Positions 15,018-23,419 are shown, counted from the first letter of the stretch. The stretch: DNA of 44,889 nucleotides from CAG-791 sp002392385 (GCA_946616295.1 CAMOIU010000016.1:1-44889), one strand, 5' to 3'. The notes: a model not told the origin generated them from the letters alone. Numbers and translations are program-made.

Positions 15018-15090
15018 AGCGATAGACGAGGCTCGAACTCGCGACCTCCACCTTGGCAAGGTGGCGTACTACCAACTGTACTACTATCGC
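15018..15090 (-). tRNA. tRNA-Gly (GCC)
   Basis: A full cloverleaf: acceptor GCGATAG/CTATCGC, D-arm with AGTTGGTAG, anticodon stem CCACC/GGTGG enclosing TTGCCAA (anticodon GCC), and T-arm GTTCGAGCC. No CCA is encoded. It has its own promoter and terminator. Confidence 0.97.
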
Positions 15091-15121
15091 ATAAGTGTGT
15101 TGCCCTCAGCGGACAATAGTT

Positions 15122-15150
15122 ACTATACCTCAGGTCCCTAATTATGTCAA
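15122..15150 (-). promoter_or_regulatory. Promoter of tRNA-Gly(GCC)
   Basis: On the minus strand a perfect -35 TTGACA (15145-15150) is 17 bp from -10 TATAGT (15122-15127), about 30 bases before the tRNA. Confidence 0.85.
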
Positions 15151-15218
15151 CAACTAATTTAAACTTTTTTCAAGAGGTTTTCAGGCAGGGGTTGCCGAGC
15201 CTGCTGAAGTGGCGTGAT

Positions 15219-15616
15219 GTAAGCTGAAATCTGGATTTGTCAGTATCAGGCTTACCTGCTTCTGCGTGGGGTAAGCCTGAAAAGCTGTTTGCCCCCTGTA
15301 GGGCTTATCCGGCTGTAAGCCGTGAATAGCTTCTTTTCCTGATAAGGCTTACCGGCTCCAAAACGCCGTAAGCTTTACAGCCTATTTCTCCGCTCAAGGC
15401 TTACCAGCCCAAAATGGCTGTAAGCCCTACAGGCCCGTTCCTCCTCTCAGGGCTTACCATCTCAAAACACCCGTAAGCCCTACAGGCCCGTTCCTCCTCT
15501 CAGGGCTTACCATCTCAAAACACCCGTAAGCCCTACAGGCCCGTTCCTCCTCTCAGGGCTTACCAGCCCAAAACACCCGTAAGCCTTACACGCCCATTCC
15601 CCCACTCTAGGCTTAC
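15219..15616. repeat. Array of eight hairpin repeats, mostly 53-bp period
   Basis: Eight units start at 15219, 15271, 15315, 15368, 15420, 15473, 15526 and 15579. Each runs from GTAAGC(C) to GGCTTA(C), inverted arms of 7-9 bp around a 20-23-base loop. The arms co-vary (GCCCT with AGGGC, GCCT with AGGC), while loops diverge in the outer copies. Units 5-7 are nearly identical. An isolated fragment with the same GTAAGCCGTGAATC start lies at 14796. No protein gene is seen here. Confidence 0.9.
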
Positions 15617-15680
15617 GCACTCAGTGCTCACAGGCACTCAGCCCCAACCGCCCGTCCGCCCTGACCCATGCCCCCCGGCA

Positions 15681-15716
15681 AGTCATAATAAGAGGGCTGT
15701 CGTCACCGACAGCCCC
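15681..15716 (-). terminator. Intrinsic terminator of the PrsW gene
   Basis: A 9-bp perfect stem pairs 15694-15702 with 15707-15715 (GGGCTGTCG), followed on the minus strand by TCTTATTATG. It lies about 40 bases after the PrsW stop. Confidence 0.75.
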
Positions 15717-15756
15717 TGCAACCGCTTTTTACAGTTCTCCCGCTCCGCGGAGGGGA

Positions 15757-16449
15757 TCAGATATAGGAATCGTTTCTGGAGAACTTTCTGACAGACCGGA
15801 TGGCGACGATGTCCAGCATGATGATGTTGAGCAGGAAGATCGCTCCCAGGACCGTGCTGTCGTAGCTGGCGCAGAAATCATAGAAGCCGTGGATGAGGAC
15901 AGGGATGAGCATGCTGAGCCGCATGTTCCGGCGGGTCCCGTTGTAGTCTCCCCGGGCGTCGTAGTATTTGGCCATGCCGTAGAAGTGGCCCATGAAAATA
16001 CCGGCGATGCAGTGGAGGGGGATGGCGGTGATGGCGCGGATCGGGGCGACGCCCAGGCCGAAGCCGCCCACGTACATCACGTTCTCAGCGGCCGCGAATC
16101 CCAGGGAAGTGAAGACCGCGTACACCACACCGTCGAAGCGGTAGTTGAAGGCGGGATGGTTCCAGGTGTTCCGGCGGGTGAAGAAATGCTTCACGCCCTC
16201 CTCCGCGAGACCGATGACGAGGAAATTCATCAGCAGCTGGTAGAGATAGGAGCTCATGGGAAGGCCGGTATAACCCAGCACAAGGCTCCCCAGCTCCTCC
16301 AGCAGACCGGCGAGAATGGTGGAAAGGCATCCGCACAGGAAGAGTCTCAGGAGGAGCCTGGGAGGCTCCTTCTCGATCTTGTCCTGCCGGTAGATCCTGA
16401 CCATGAGGTATAAGGGCGGCACCAGTGCCAGTATCAGAATTGCTAACAT
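15757..16449 (-). CDS. PrsW family intramembrane metalloprotease
   Basis: A 230-residue protein with about seven membrane segments. It has the PrsW motifs: EEGVKH near 84, FDGVVYAVFTSLGFAAAENV, HCIAGIFMGHFYG and HGFYDF. Glu and His of these motifs form the predicted metal site. PrsW of Bacillus subtilis starts regulated cleavage of the anti-sigma factor RsiW. No sigma/anti-sigma pair lies next to it here, so the substrate is unknown. AGAGG precedes the ATG. It is monocistronic with its own promoter and terminator. The leader carries a GTCCGAA/TTCGGAC hairpin. Confidence 0.9.
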   Translation of the reverse strand: MLAILILALVPPLYLMVRIYRQDKIEKEPPRLLLRLFLCGCLSTILAGLLEELGSLVLGYTGLPMSSYLYQLLMNFLVIGLAEEGVKHFFTRRNTWNHPAFNYRFDGVVYAVFTSLGFAAAENVMYVGGFGLGVAPIRAITAIPLHCIAGIFMGHFYGMAKYYDARGDYNGTRRNMRLSMLIPVLIHGFYDFCASYDSTVLGAIFLLNIIMLDIVAIRSVRKFSRNDSYI

Positions 16450-16514
16450 GTAAGACCTCTTTTCTCCATTATTGTCGGTCCGAAATGTTCCTTCGGACTA
16501 TCTTTCCTTCCCTC

Positions 16515-16544
16515 ACTTTACCCCGCCCGCAAGGATCCTGTCAA
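16515..16544 (-). promoter_or_regulatory. Promoter of the PrsW gene
   Basis: On the minus strand a perfect -35 TTGACA (16539-16544) lies 18 bp from TAAAGT (16515-16520), about 65 bases before the start codon. Confidence 0.6.
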
Positions 16545-16595
16545 TACGCCGTCCCGGCAGGCCGGGGCGGTCTGATCCCTGGGGTCCCTGCGGCT

Positions 16596-17900
16596 TCAGA
16601 TCTTCCAGAAGAAGGCGCTGTAGGGGGGCAGTTCGCAGCCGCCCTCCAGGTTCTGCACCGCGCCTGTGAGCAGGTCAGTCCCCTCCCGGGCGCCGGCGTC
16701 GAAGCGGGCATAGTAAGGCGCGGCGTCGGCGTTCACGGCGACCAGTACGGTCTCCTCCCCGCAGCGGCGTCTGAAGATGCACTGACGGTTGGTCAGCACC
16801 AGGCTGGTGAAGTCGCCGTAGCACAGGGCGGCCGAGGACCTCTTGGCTGCCGCGAGGCGGGCGATGTGGTCCGTCAGCTCGTTCCACTGGGGCCGCTCGA
16901 TGGCCGGGCGCAGGGCGGGATCGCCGTCCCTTTTGTCCCCCTTGAGGCCCCACTCGCTTCCGTAATAGATGCAGGGGATGCCCGGCATACCGAAGCAGAG
17001 GGCGTAGAGCAGGGGCAGGTGGCGGGGCTCGCGCAGGATGGTCGCCGCCCTTGTCACGTCATGATTGTCCACGAAGGACAACAGGTGCATGCCCCGGTAG
17101 AGGGTCCAGGGATCGCTGCCGAACTGACGGATCAGGGAATGGTTGATCTCGAAGAGATTCATGCTGTTGAAGCTGGAATGCAGGCCCTTATAGCACTCAT
17201 AGTTGGTGGCGCTGTGAAGGAGGCCGTCTCCCATGATCCGCCGGTAATCGCCGCCCAGGATCTCTCCGATCAGGTAGAATTCCGGCTTCAGGCTGTCCGT
17301 GAAGGACCGCAGACGGCGGATGAAATCGGTGTCCAGGCAGTAGGCCACATCCAGGCGCAGGCCGTCGATATCAAACTTGTCCACCCAGCCGCGGATGGCG
17401 TCGAAGATATGCCGGATGACCTCCTCGTTGCGCAGATTCAGCTTGACCAGCTCATGATGGCCTTCCCAGGCTTCGTACCAGAATCCGTCGTTGTAATGGG
17501 TGTTGCCGACGAAATCGATATGGAACCAGTCTCTGTAGCGGGAGGCCTCCCTGTTCTTCAGGACGTCCTGGAAGGCCCAGAAGCCCCTGCCCACGTGGTT
17601 GAAGACGCCGTCCAGGACGACGCGGATCCCCCGGGCGTGAAGAGCCTCGCAAACCTTGCGGAAATCCTCCTCGTCACCGAGGCGCTCGTCGATCCGGTTA
17701 TAGTCCCTTGTATCATATCCGTGTCTGTCCGACGAGAAGACCGGACAGAAATAGACGGCGCCAACATGGAGGGCTTCCAGGTGGTCCGTCCAGTCCAGCA
17801 GACGGAGGATCCTGGGGGTCACGATGCCGTCATTGTCCGCCGGCGCCCCGCACAGGCCCAGGGGGTAGATCTGATAGAAAACTGTTTCTTCTGCCCACAT
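16596..17900 (-). CDS. GH13 alpha-amylase-family glycosidase
   Basis: A 434-residue GH13 enzyme with all four conserved regions: DGVFNH near 98, GLRLDVAY near 183 (nucleophile Asp), GEI near 212 (acid/base Glu) and FVDNHD near 277. It lacks a signal peptide, so it acts on imported or internal alpha-glucans. It is shorter than neopullulanase/cyclomaltodextrinase enzymes (about 580 residues) because the N-terminal carbohydrate-binding domain is missing, though the region around DWFHIDF and HHELVKLNL resembles that subgroup. The C-terminal beta domain (about 360-434) ends in PPYSAFFWKI. AGGAGAGA precedes the ATG. Exact specificity is uncertain. Confidence 0.92.
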   Translation of the reverse strand: MWAEETVFYQIYPLGLCGAPADNDGIVTPRILRLLDWTDHLEALHVGAVYFCPVFSSDRHGYDTRDYNRIDERLGDEEDFRKVCEALHARGIRVVLDGVFNHVGRGFWAFQDVLKNREASRYRDWFHIDFVGNTHYNDGFWYEAWEGHHELVKLNLRNEEVIRHIFDAIRGWVDKFDIDGLRLDVAYCLDTDFIRRLRSFTDSLKPEFYLIGEILGGDYRRIMGDGLLHSATNYECYKGLHSSFNSMNLFEINHSLIRQFGSDPWTLYRGMHLLSFVDNHDVTRAATILREPRHLPLLYALCFGMPGIPCIYYGSEWGLKGDKRDGDPALRPAIERPQWNELTDHIARLAAAKRSSAALCYGDFTSLVLTNRQCIFRRRCGEETVLVAVNADAAPYYARFDAGAREGTDLLTGAVQNLEGGCELPPYSAFFWKI

Positions 17901-17959
17901 AGATGATTCTCTCTCCTATTCTTTCCAAATGACGATTTTTGCGGTATTTACGCGGAAAA

Positions 17960-17987
17960 ATCCCCACAATCCACAAAGTTATCCACA
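17960..17987. other. DnaA-box-like cluster
   Basis: The gap between the GH13 and helicase genes contains an exact TTATCCACA (17979-17987) and two near matches, ATCCACAAA (17969-17977) and ATCCCCACA (17960-17968). This could be chance or a DnaA-responsive or titration site. No replication genes are nearby. Confidence 0.3.
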
Positions 17988-18000
17988 TTCCTGACTGTAT

Positions 18001-20610
18001 TCACAGCCACTCATCCCAGAAACGGGTGATCCTGTCTCCGGCGTTGTCCGCATTCACCCTCTCCCAGTCCCTCCAGGAGGGCGGAAAGAGGCGCAGATAG
18101 GCCGGTGTGAGGAACCGGCGGTCCATCAGGACCACGATCCCCACGTCCTGCTCGGTCCGGATCACCCGGCCCGCCGCCTGCAGGACCTTGTTCATCCCGG
18201 GATAGCGGTAGGCGTAGTCGAATCCGCCGGCCTCCTCCCTGTCAAAGTGATCCCGCACGATCTCCCGCTCCGCGCAGATGCCCGGCAGGCCCGTGCCCAC
18301 CACGATGACCCCGATGAGACGGTCCTCCCTGAGGTCGATGCCCTCCGAGAAGATCCCGCCCATCACGCAGAAGCCGGTCAGGCTGGCGTCGTCCCGGACC
18401 TCCTCAAAGGCCCTGAGGAAGCTCTCCCGCTCCTCCGGCGACATCTGGGGCTCCTGGTAGAGCCTTGTGCAGCCCTCCTCTTCCGGCCAGGCCTCCTCCA
18501 GGGCATCCCGCACAGCGCCCAGGAAGGCATAGGAAGGGAAGAAGACCATATAGTTGCCGTGCCGCCGGGAGGTGATGTCCCGGATCATGCCGGCGATCTC
18601 CCGGTAGGTCTGGGGCCCCCTGTCCTTATAGACGGTACTCACATTGTCCGCGATGAAGAGGCCCTGCCGCCGGCTGTCGAAAACAGACCTGGCAAAAACC
18701 TCATAGTCCTCCTGGGTCCCGCCCAGCAGGGCCTTGTAATAGGTGACCGGCAGGAGGGTGGCGGAGAAAAGGATGGTGGAAACAGCCCTCTCCATGCACT
18801 CCCGGAGCTGTCTGGAGGGATCGACGCAGTAGAGATGCACAGCCGCGTTTTCTCCGTGCCCCGTACAGTAGGGGACATAGCAGGCGTCCATCTCCTCGTA
18901 CATGGCCAGGTAGTGACGCAGATTGAAATAGAAGGGCAGGAACTTGTCCCGCGCCTCTCCCTGGAGGGGCGCGCCGCCCGTATCCGCCGCGCGGCGGGTG
19001 CGCTCCTCGGCCAGGATCTTCTCACACTCCGCGTAGACCAGGTAGGCGCGGTCCTGGAGGATATCGAAGGCCGGCAGGTCTCCCGCCGCCGCGTATTCCT
19101 CCCGTCCCTCTCCCGTGGTCTCCTCAGCCGCATCCGCGGAGAGGGCCCGCAGGCCCGTGCCAAGGCTGCCCAGCTTCTTCCACAGGGCGGGGCGCACAGA
19201 GCGGATGGCCTTCCTTACCTCCTTGATGTCGGCAAGGTAGAGGGAAGCGCTGAACATGCTGCGGCCCCTGTCCACCAGGTTGTGGGCCTCGTCGATCAGA
19301 AGGACCGGCCCCGGCTCCTTGCGGGCAGACTTCTGCCCTTCCGCATCTTCCGTCTCCTCCCCGTCCCGGTCCCGGAGGATCCTGCCCAGGGCGCCGCTCC
19401 CGGCACCCGGCCCGTCGCCGAAGAAGCGGCGCAGCTTGGCGCGGGGGTCAAAAACATGGTTGTAGTCGCAGATCACGATATCCGCGAACATGGACAGGTC
19501 CAGGGCCAGCTCGAAGGGGCAGACCTCATACTCCTCCGCCGCCGCCAGGATGCTCTCCCTGTCGTAGTCCTCCGCGGACTCCAGCAGGGCGGCCAGGGCG
19601 GCGTTCACCCGGTCATAGTGGCCGCGGGCCCTGGGGCAGACCGCCGGATCACAGTCCGGCCTGTCCAGGATACAGATCCTGTCCCTGGCCGTCAGGATGA
19701 CGCTGCGGGCGCGCAGGCCCCCCTGTCTCAGCAGCCGCAGGGCGTCTGCCGCCACTATCCGCGTCACGGTCCTGGCCGTCAGATAGAAGAGGCGGTCGGT
19801 CTTGCCCTCCGCCATAGCCTTGAGGCAGGGATAGAGCACCGCCAGGGTCTTGCCGGTCCCCGTGGGCGCCTCCAGAAAGAGTTTTCTCCCATGACAGAGG
19901 GTATGGTAGACATGCACGGCCAGCTCCCGCTGACCGGGTCTGTAAGCGTAGGGGAATTCCAGGGCGCGCAGGGAAACGTCCCGCTGCGCCTGCCAGACCA
20001 GCATCCGCCGGACCCAGACGGCGTACTCCTCCAGGAGACCGTCTGCCCAGGCGCAGAGGACCTCCCTGTCCAGTTCCTCGGTGAAGGCCTTGCGGCTCTC
20101 GTCGGTCAGACATACATAGAGCATGCGGACACGGATGGTCTCCAGGTTCCTCTGGGTCATCAGGATCCAGGCATAAAGCCTGGCCTGGGCCAGATGGACG
20201 GGCACCGGCTCCTTCATCCTGTCGACCCTCCCGTAGGAGGTCTTGATCTCATCCACCGTCCAGGCATCCCCGCCTATGGGAAAGGCGGGATCCGGCCCGT
20301 AGAAAAGGCCGTCGGCGCGTCCCTCGAGGAGGACCTCGGCCGTCTCCGCGGGATCATAGGCCGGCCCGTCCGCAGTGTCTGTCTCCTCCCCGGCCTCCGC
20401 CGGGACATCATGAAGAGAAACGGGCACCAGAACAGCAAGCGACACCTCCGCCTGATAGTCCGGTCCCGCCTCCTTCTGGATCTTCCTGTGCATACGGGCG
20501 CCCTCCAGCATGGCCTCTCCCGACGCGGTCCCGCTCCCGCTCTCCAGGTCTCCCGCGCGGCACAGGAATTCAACCAATTGTCTGACAGAAATACGGATCT
20601 TCACACTCAT
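18001..20610 (-). CDS. PD-(D/E)XK nuclease-Rad3/XPD helicase fusion
   Basis: An 869-residue superfamily 2 helicase of the DinG/Rad3 type with an N-terminal RecB-like nuclease domain. The nuclease shows EGRADGLF near 93, VDEIKTS near 118 and the QARLYAWIL helix. The helicase has Walker A EAPTGTGKT near 245, the DEAH box LLIDEAHN near 438, and motif VI QAAGRVIRTEQD. Between motifs I and II are spaced Cys residues (ICILDRPDCDPAVCP, then EVCPFE) that fit an iron-sulfur cluster. It should unwind DNA 5' to 3' in repair. The ATG at 20608-20610 has no Shine-Dalgarno site; a consensus -10 ends six bases before it, so the mRNA appears leaderless. A frame extending 41 codons upstream crosses the promoter and was rejected. 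Confidence 0.9.
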   Translation of the reverse strand: MSVKIRISVRQLVEFLCRAGDLESGSGTASGEAMLEGARMHRKIQKEAGPDYQAEVSLAVLVPVSLHDVPAEAGEETDTADGPAYDPAETAEVLLEGRADGLFYGPDPAFPIGGDAWTVDEIKTSYGRVDRMKEPVPVHLAQARLYAWILMTQRNLETIRVRMLYVCLTDESRKAFTEELDREVLCAWADGLLEEYAVWVRRMLVWQAQRDVSLRALEFPYAYRPGQRELAVHVYHTLCHGRKLFLEAPTGTGKTLAVLYPCLKAMAEGKTDRLFYLTARTVTRIVAADALRLLRQGGLRARSVILTARDRICILDRPDCDPAVCPRARGHYDRVNAALAALLESAEDYDRESILAAAEEYEVCPFELALDLSMFADIVICDYNHVFDPRAKLRRFFGDGPGAGSGALGRILRDRDGEETEDAEGQKSARKEPGPVLLIDEAHNLVDRGRSMFSASLYLADIKEVRKAIRSVRPALWKKLGSLGTGLRALSADAAEETTGEGREEYAAAGDLPAFDILQDRAYLVYAECEKILAEERTRRAADTGGAPLQGEARDKFLPFYFNLRHYLAMYEEMDACYVPYCTGHGENAAVHLYCVDPSRQLRECMERAVSTILFSATLLPVTYYKALLGGTQEDYEVFARSVFDSRRQGLFIADNVSTVYKDRGPQTYREIAGMIRDITSRRHGNYMVFFPSYAFLGAVRDALEEAWPEEEGCTRLYQEPQMSPEERESFLRAFEEVRDDASLTGFCVMGGIFSEGIDLREDRLIGVIVVGTGLPGICAEREIVRDHFDREEAGGFDYAYRYPGMNKVLQAAGRVIRTEQDVGIVVLMDRRFLTPAYLRLFPPSWRDWERVNADNAGDRITRFWDEWL

Positions 20611-20616
20611 GGGGCC

Positions 20617-20645
20617 ATTATAGCAAGGCGGCAGGCCGCGGGCAA
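20617..20645 (-). promoter_or_regulatory. Promoter giving a leaderless helicase mRNA
   Basis: On the minus strand TTGCCC (20640-20645) lies 17 bp from TATAAT (20617-20622). Only GGCCCC separates the -10 from the ATG, so the expected start is at or within a base of the A of the start codon. Confidence 0.65.
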
Positions 20646-20700
20646 GCGCGCAGGCCCACCCTTCAGGGCCCGCGCGGCTCCGCGCATACCCAATACAGTC

Positions 20701-20729
20701 TTGAAATTGCCTGTGGTTTGATTTATCAT
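20701..20729 (+). promoter_or_regulatory. Promoter of asnA
   Basis: TTGAAA (20701-20706) lies 17 bp from TATCAT (20724-20729), about 45 bases upstream of the asnA start and back to back with the helicase promoter. Confidence 0.6.
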
Positions 20730-20774
20730 ACAAAAATCGGCGGGCAGTATGCCGGTACAGAGAAAGGAGTCTCC

Positions 20775-21782
20775 ATGAAACAGATCATTATTCCGGAGAA
20801 CTACAAATCGGCCCTGGATCTCCATGAGACACAGGTCGCCATCAAGACCGTGAAGGATTTCTTCCAGAATCTTCTTGCTGAGCGCCTCAATCTCCTGCGT
20901 GTGTCGGCGCCTCTTTTTGTCCTGCCTGATTCCGGTCTCAACGATAACCTGAACGGTGTGGAACGTCCCGTCGCCTTCGACATTCTCGAGGACGGCCGGA
21001 TCGCCGAGGTCGTTCACTCCCTGGCCAAGTGGAAGCGCTATGCCCTGCAGAAGTACGGCTTCCAGGTGGGCGAGGGCCTCTACACCGATATGAGCGCCAT
21101 CCGCCGCGACGAGGACACCGACAACATCCACTCCATCTATGTGGACCAGTGGGACTGGGAGAAGATCATCACCCGACAGGAACGGTCCATGGAGACCCTC
21201 CAGTCCGTCGTCCGCGACGTCTACCGCGTCATCCGTCTCACGGAGAAATATATGGCCATCCGGTATGACTTCGTCGAGGAGATCCTGCCCCGGAACATCT
21301 ATTTCATCACCACCAGGCAGCTGGAGGAGATGTTCCCCGACAAGACCCCCAAGGAGCGCGAGTACATCATCACCCGCGCCAAGGGTGCCGTCGGTCTCCT
21401 GCAGATCGGCGACAAGCTGGCGGACGGCAAGCCCCACGACGGCCGCGCCCCGGACTATGACGACTGGAAGCTCAATGCCGATATCCTGGTCTACTATCCC
21501 GTCCTCGACATCGCCCTGGAGCTGTCCTCCATGGGCATCCGCGTGGACGAGCGTTCCCTGGCAGAACAGCTGGACAAGGCCGGCTGCCCGGAACGGGCCG
21601 AGCTCCCCTTCCAGAAGGCCATCCTGGAGAAGAAGCTCCCCTACACCATCGGCGGCGGCATCGGTCAGTCCCGTCTCTGCATGTTCTTCCTGCGCAAGGC
21701 CCACATCGGAGAGGTCCAGAGCAGCGTCTGGCCCGAGGAGGTCCGTCAGGAGGCAGAGGCTGCCGGCATGCACCTTCTGTAA
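20775..21782 (+). CDS. asnA: Aspartate-ammonia ligase (asparagine synthetase A)
   Basis: A 335-residue AsnA, making asparagine from aspartate, ammonia and ATP (AMP-forming). It is related to class II aminoacyl-tRNA synthetases. It matches the family in length and in motifs: VSAPLFV, LNDNLNG, FDILEDG, VVHSLAKWKR, AIRRDED, SIYVDQWDWE and the C-terminal GGGIGQSRLCMF. The ATG at 20775 follows AAAGGAG; an upstream in-frame ATG at 20718 lies between the promoter elements and was rejected. It uses free ammonia, as does the glutamate dehydrogenase gene downstream. Confidence 0.97.
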   Translation: MKQIIIPENYKSALDLHETQVAIKTVKDFFQNLLAERLNLLRVSAPLFVLPDSGLNDNLNGVERPVAFDILEDGRIAEVVHSLAKWKRYALQKYGFQVGEGLYTDMSAIRRDEDTDNIHSIYVDQWDWEKIITRQERSMETLQSVVRDVYRVIRLTEKYMAIRYDFVEEILPRNIYFITTRQLEEMFPDKTPKEREYIITRAKGAVGLLQIGDKLADGKPHDGRAPDYDDWKLNADILVYYPVLDIALELSSMGIRVDERSLAEQLDKAGCPERAELPFQKAILEKKLPYTIGGGIGQSRLCMFFLRKAHIGEVQSSVWPEEVRQEAEAAGMHLL

Positions 21783-21837
21783 AAAATGCAGGATCATCTC
21801 CTCTCCGGCATCCCGGAGACAGGGGACACAGGCTTGA

Positions 21838-21870
21838 GAAACTGCGGGTCCATCCGTCCCGCAGTTTCTA
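21838..21870 (+). terminator. Hairpin downstream of asnA
   Basis: A 12-bp perfect stem pairs 21838-21849 with 21859-21870 (AGAAACTGCGGG). The 3' arm ends TTTCT but no T-tract follows, so termination is likely but not certain. Confidence 0.5.
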
Positions 21871-21884
21871 GTGAAATGACAGAT

Positions 21885-22040
21885 TGTATACACGTATGCC
21901 TTTTCTTGTGAATATTATACAAAGAGAATGGCATGATACATTGAAATTTGGGCTTGCCTGAGGAAAACAGTCGTTTTATAATATACCCTGATATTTGAAT
22001 TTTGTATACAATGATACAGAATTGTACTGCCTGTATACAA
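21885..22040 (+). promoter_or_regulatory. gdhA promoter with repeated GTATAC operators
   Basis: TTGCCT (21954-21959) and TATAAT (21977-21982) are 17 bp apart. Around them lie palindromic sites TTGTATACAC (21885-21894), TTGTATACAA (22002-22011) and CTGTATACAA (22031-22040), plus a partial TATTATACAA (21913-21922). The core fits the TNGT-N-ACNA pattern of FadR-type GntR regulators. Two sites lie downstream of the start, as expected for repression. The responsible regulator is not in the window. Confidence 0.6.
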
Positions 22041-22084
22041 TCCTTCAAATGAACACCTATTAAGCATCACCAAGGAGGAAAATT

Positions 22085-23419
22085 ATGTCTTATGTTGATG
22101 AGATCCTGGAGAGAGTAATCGCTCAGAACCCCGCACAGCCCGAGTTCCACCAGGCGGCCAAGGAAGTTCTCGAGTCCCTGCGTGTCGTCATCGAAGCCGA
22201 TGAGGACAAGTATCGCAAGGAGGCTCTGCTCGAGCGTCTGACCACACCTGAACGCATCATCATGTTCCGCGTTCCGTGGGTAGATGACAAGGGACAGGTG
22301 CAGGTCAATAATGGTTTCCGCGTGCAGTTCAACAGCGCGATCGGACCTTACAAGGGCGGCCTGCGTTTCCACCCTTCCGTAAATCTGGGCATCATTAAGT
22401 TCCTTGGTTTTGAGCAGGTCTTCAAGAACTCCCTGACCGGTCTTCCGATCGGCGGCGGCAAGGGCGGCAGCGACTTCGATCCCAAGGGCAAGTCCGACAG
22501 GGAAGTCATGGCCTTCTGCCAGAGCTTCATGACCGAGCTCTATCGCCACATCGGCGCGGATGTGGACGTGCCTGCCGGTGATATCGGCGTCGGCGGCCGT
22601 GAGATCGGCTACCTCTATGGCCAGTACAAGAGGATCACCGGCCTCTATGAGGGCGTTCTCACCGGCAAGGGCCTGACCTACGGCGGCTCCCTGGCCAGAA
22701 CGGAAGCTACCGGCTACGGCCTGGTCTATCTGACCGAAGAGCTCCTGAAGTGCCACGGCACCTCCCTCGAAGGCAAGACCGTCTCCGTCTCCGGTGCAGG
22801 CAACGTTGCCATCTATGCCATCCAGAAGGCCCAGCAGCTGGGCGCCAAGGTCGTGACCTGCTCCGATTCCACCGGCTGGATCTATGATCCCGAAGGCATC
22901 GATGTGGCCCTCCTCAAGGAAGTCAAGGAAGTCAAGCGTGCCCGCCTGACCGAGTACAAGGCCGCCAGACCCAGCGCCGAGTACCACGAGGGCAAGGGCG
23001 TGTGGACCATCAAGGTCGACGTGGCTCTTCCCTGCGCTACCCAGAACGAGCTGAGCCTCGACGATGCCAAGGCTCTGGTCGCCAACGGTGTCTATGCTGT
23101 CTGCGAAGGCGCCAACATGCCTACTACCCTTGAGGCCACCCAGTACCTGCAGGAGCAGGGCGTGCTCTTCGTTCCCGGCAAGGCTTCCAACGCGGGCGGC
23201 GTCGCCACCTCCGCTCTGGAAATGAGCCAGAACTCCGAGCGTCTGTCCTGGACCTTCGAAGAAGTGGATGCCAAGCTCAAGGGCATCATGGTCAACATCT
23301 ATCACGCCATCGACGACGCCTCCAAGAAGTACGGCATGGAAGGCAACTACGTGGCTGGCGCCAACATCGCCGGCTTCCTCAAGGTCCTCACCGCCATGGA
23401 AGCACAGGGAATCGTCTGA
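22085..23419 (+). CDS. gdhA: NADP-type glutamate dehydrogenase
   Basis: A 444-residue hexameric-type glutamate dehydrogenase that aminates 2-oxoglutarate with ammonia. It shows FRVQFNSAIGPYKGGLRFH, the catalytic Lys in LPIGGGKGGSDFDP near 126, DVPAGDIGVGGREIGYL, the Rossmann GAGNVA, and PGKASNAGGV. Length and motifs match the 440-450-residue NADP-dependent class (as in E. coli and clostridia). Cofactor preference is inferred. AAGGAGG precedes the ATG. Codon choice is strongly biased, suggesting high expression. Its 300-base upstream region is AT-rich with GTATAC operators, so it is probably tightly regulated. Confidence 0.97.
   Translation: MSYVDEILERVIAQNPAQPEFHQAAKEVLESLRVVIEADEDKYRKEALLERLTTPERIIMFRVPWVDDKGQVQVNNGFRVQFNSAIGPYKGGLRFHPSVNLGIIKFLGFEQVFKNSLTGLPIGGGKGGSDFDPKGKSDREVMAFCQSFMTELYRHIGADVDVPAGDIGVGGREIGYLYGQYKRITGLYEGVLTGKGLTYGGSLARTEATGYGLVYLTEELLKCHGTSLEGKTVSVSGAGNVAIYAIQKAQQLGAKVVTCSDSTGWIYDPEGIDVALLKEVKEVKRARLTEYKAARPSAEYHEGKGVWTIKVDVALPCATQNELSLDDAKALVANGVYAVCEGANMPTTLEATQYLQEQGVLFVPGKASNAGGVATSALEMSQNSERLSWTFEEVDAKLKGIMVNIYHAIDDASKKYGMEGNYVAGANIAGFLKVLTAMEAQGIV

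Noticed and set aside
14791..15075. Minus-strand open frame of 94 codons
   Set aside because: Its start reads through tRNA-Gly and its terminator; the apparent peptide is tRNA sequence.
15219..15616. CRISPR array
   Set aside because: Units are almost contiguous, the supposed spacers are themselves repeated, the repeats are hairpins of 37-38 bases with variable loops, and there are no cas genes.
22031..22084. Riboswitch in the gdhA leader
   Set aside because: The leader shows DNA palindromes of operator type but no recognisable aptamer or terminator before the start codon.
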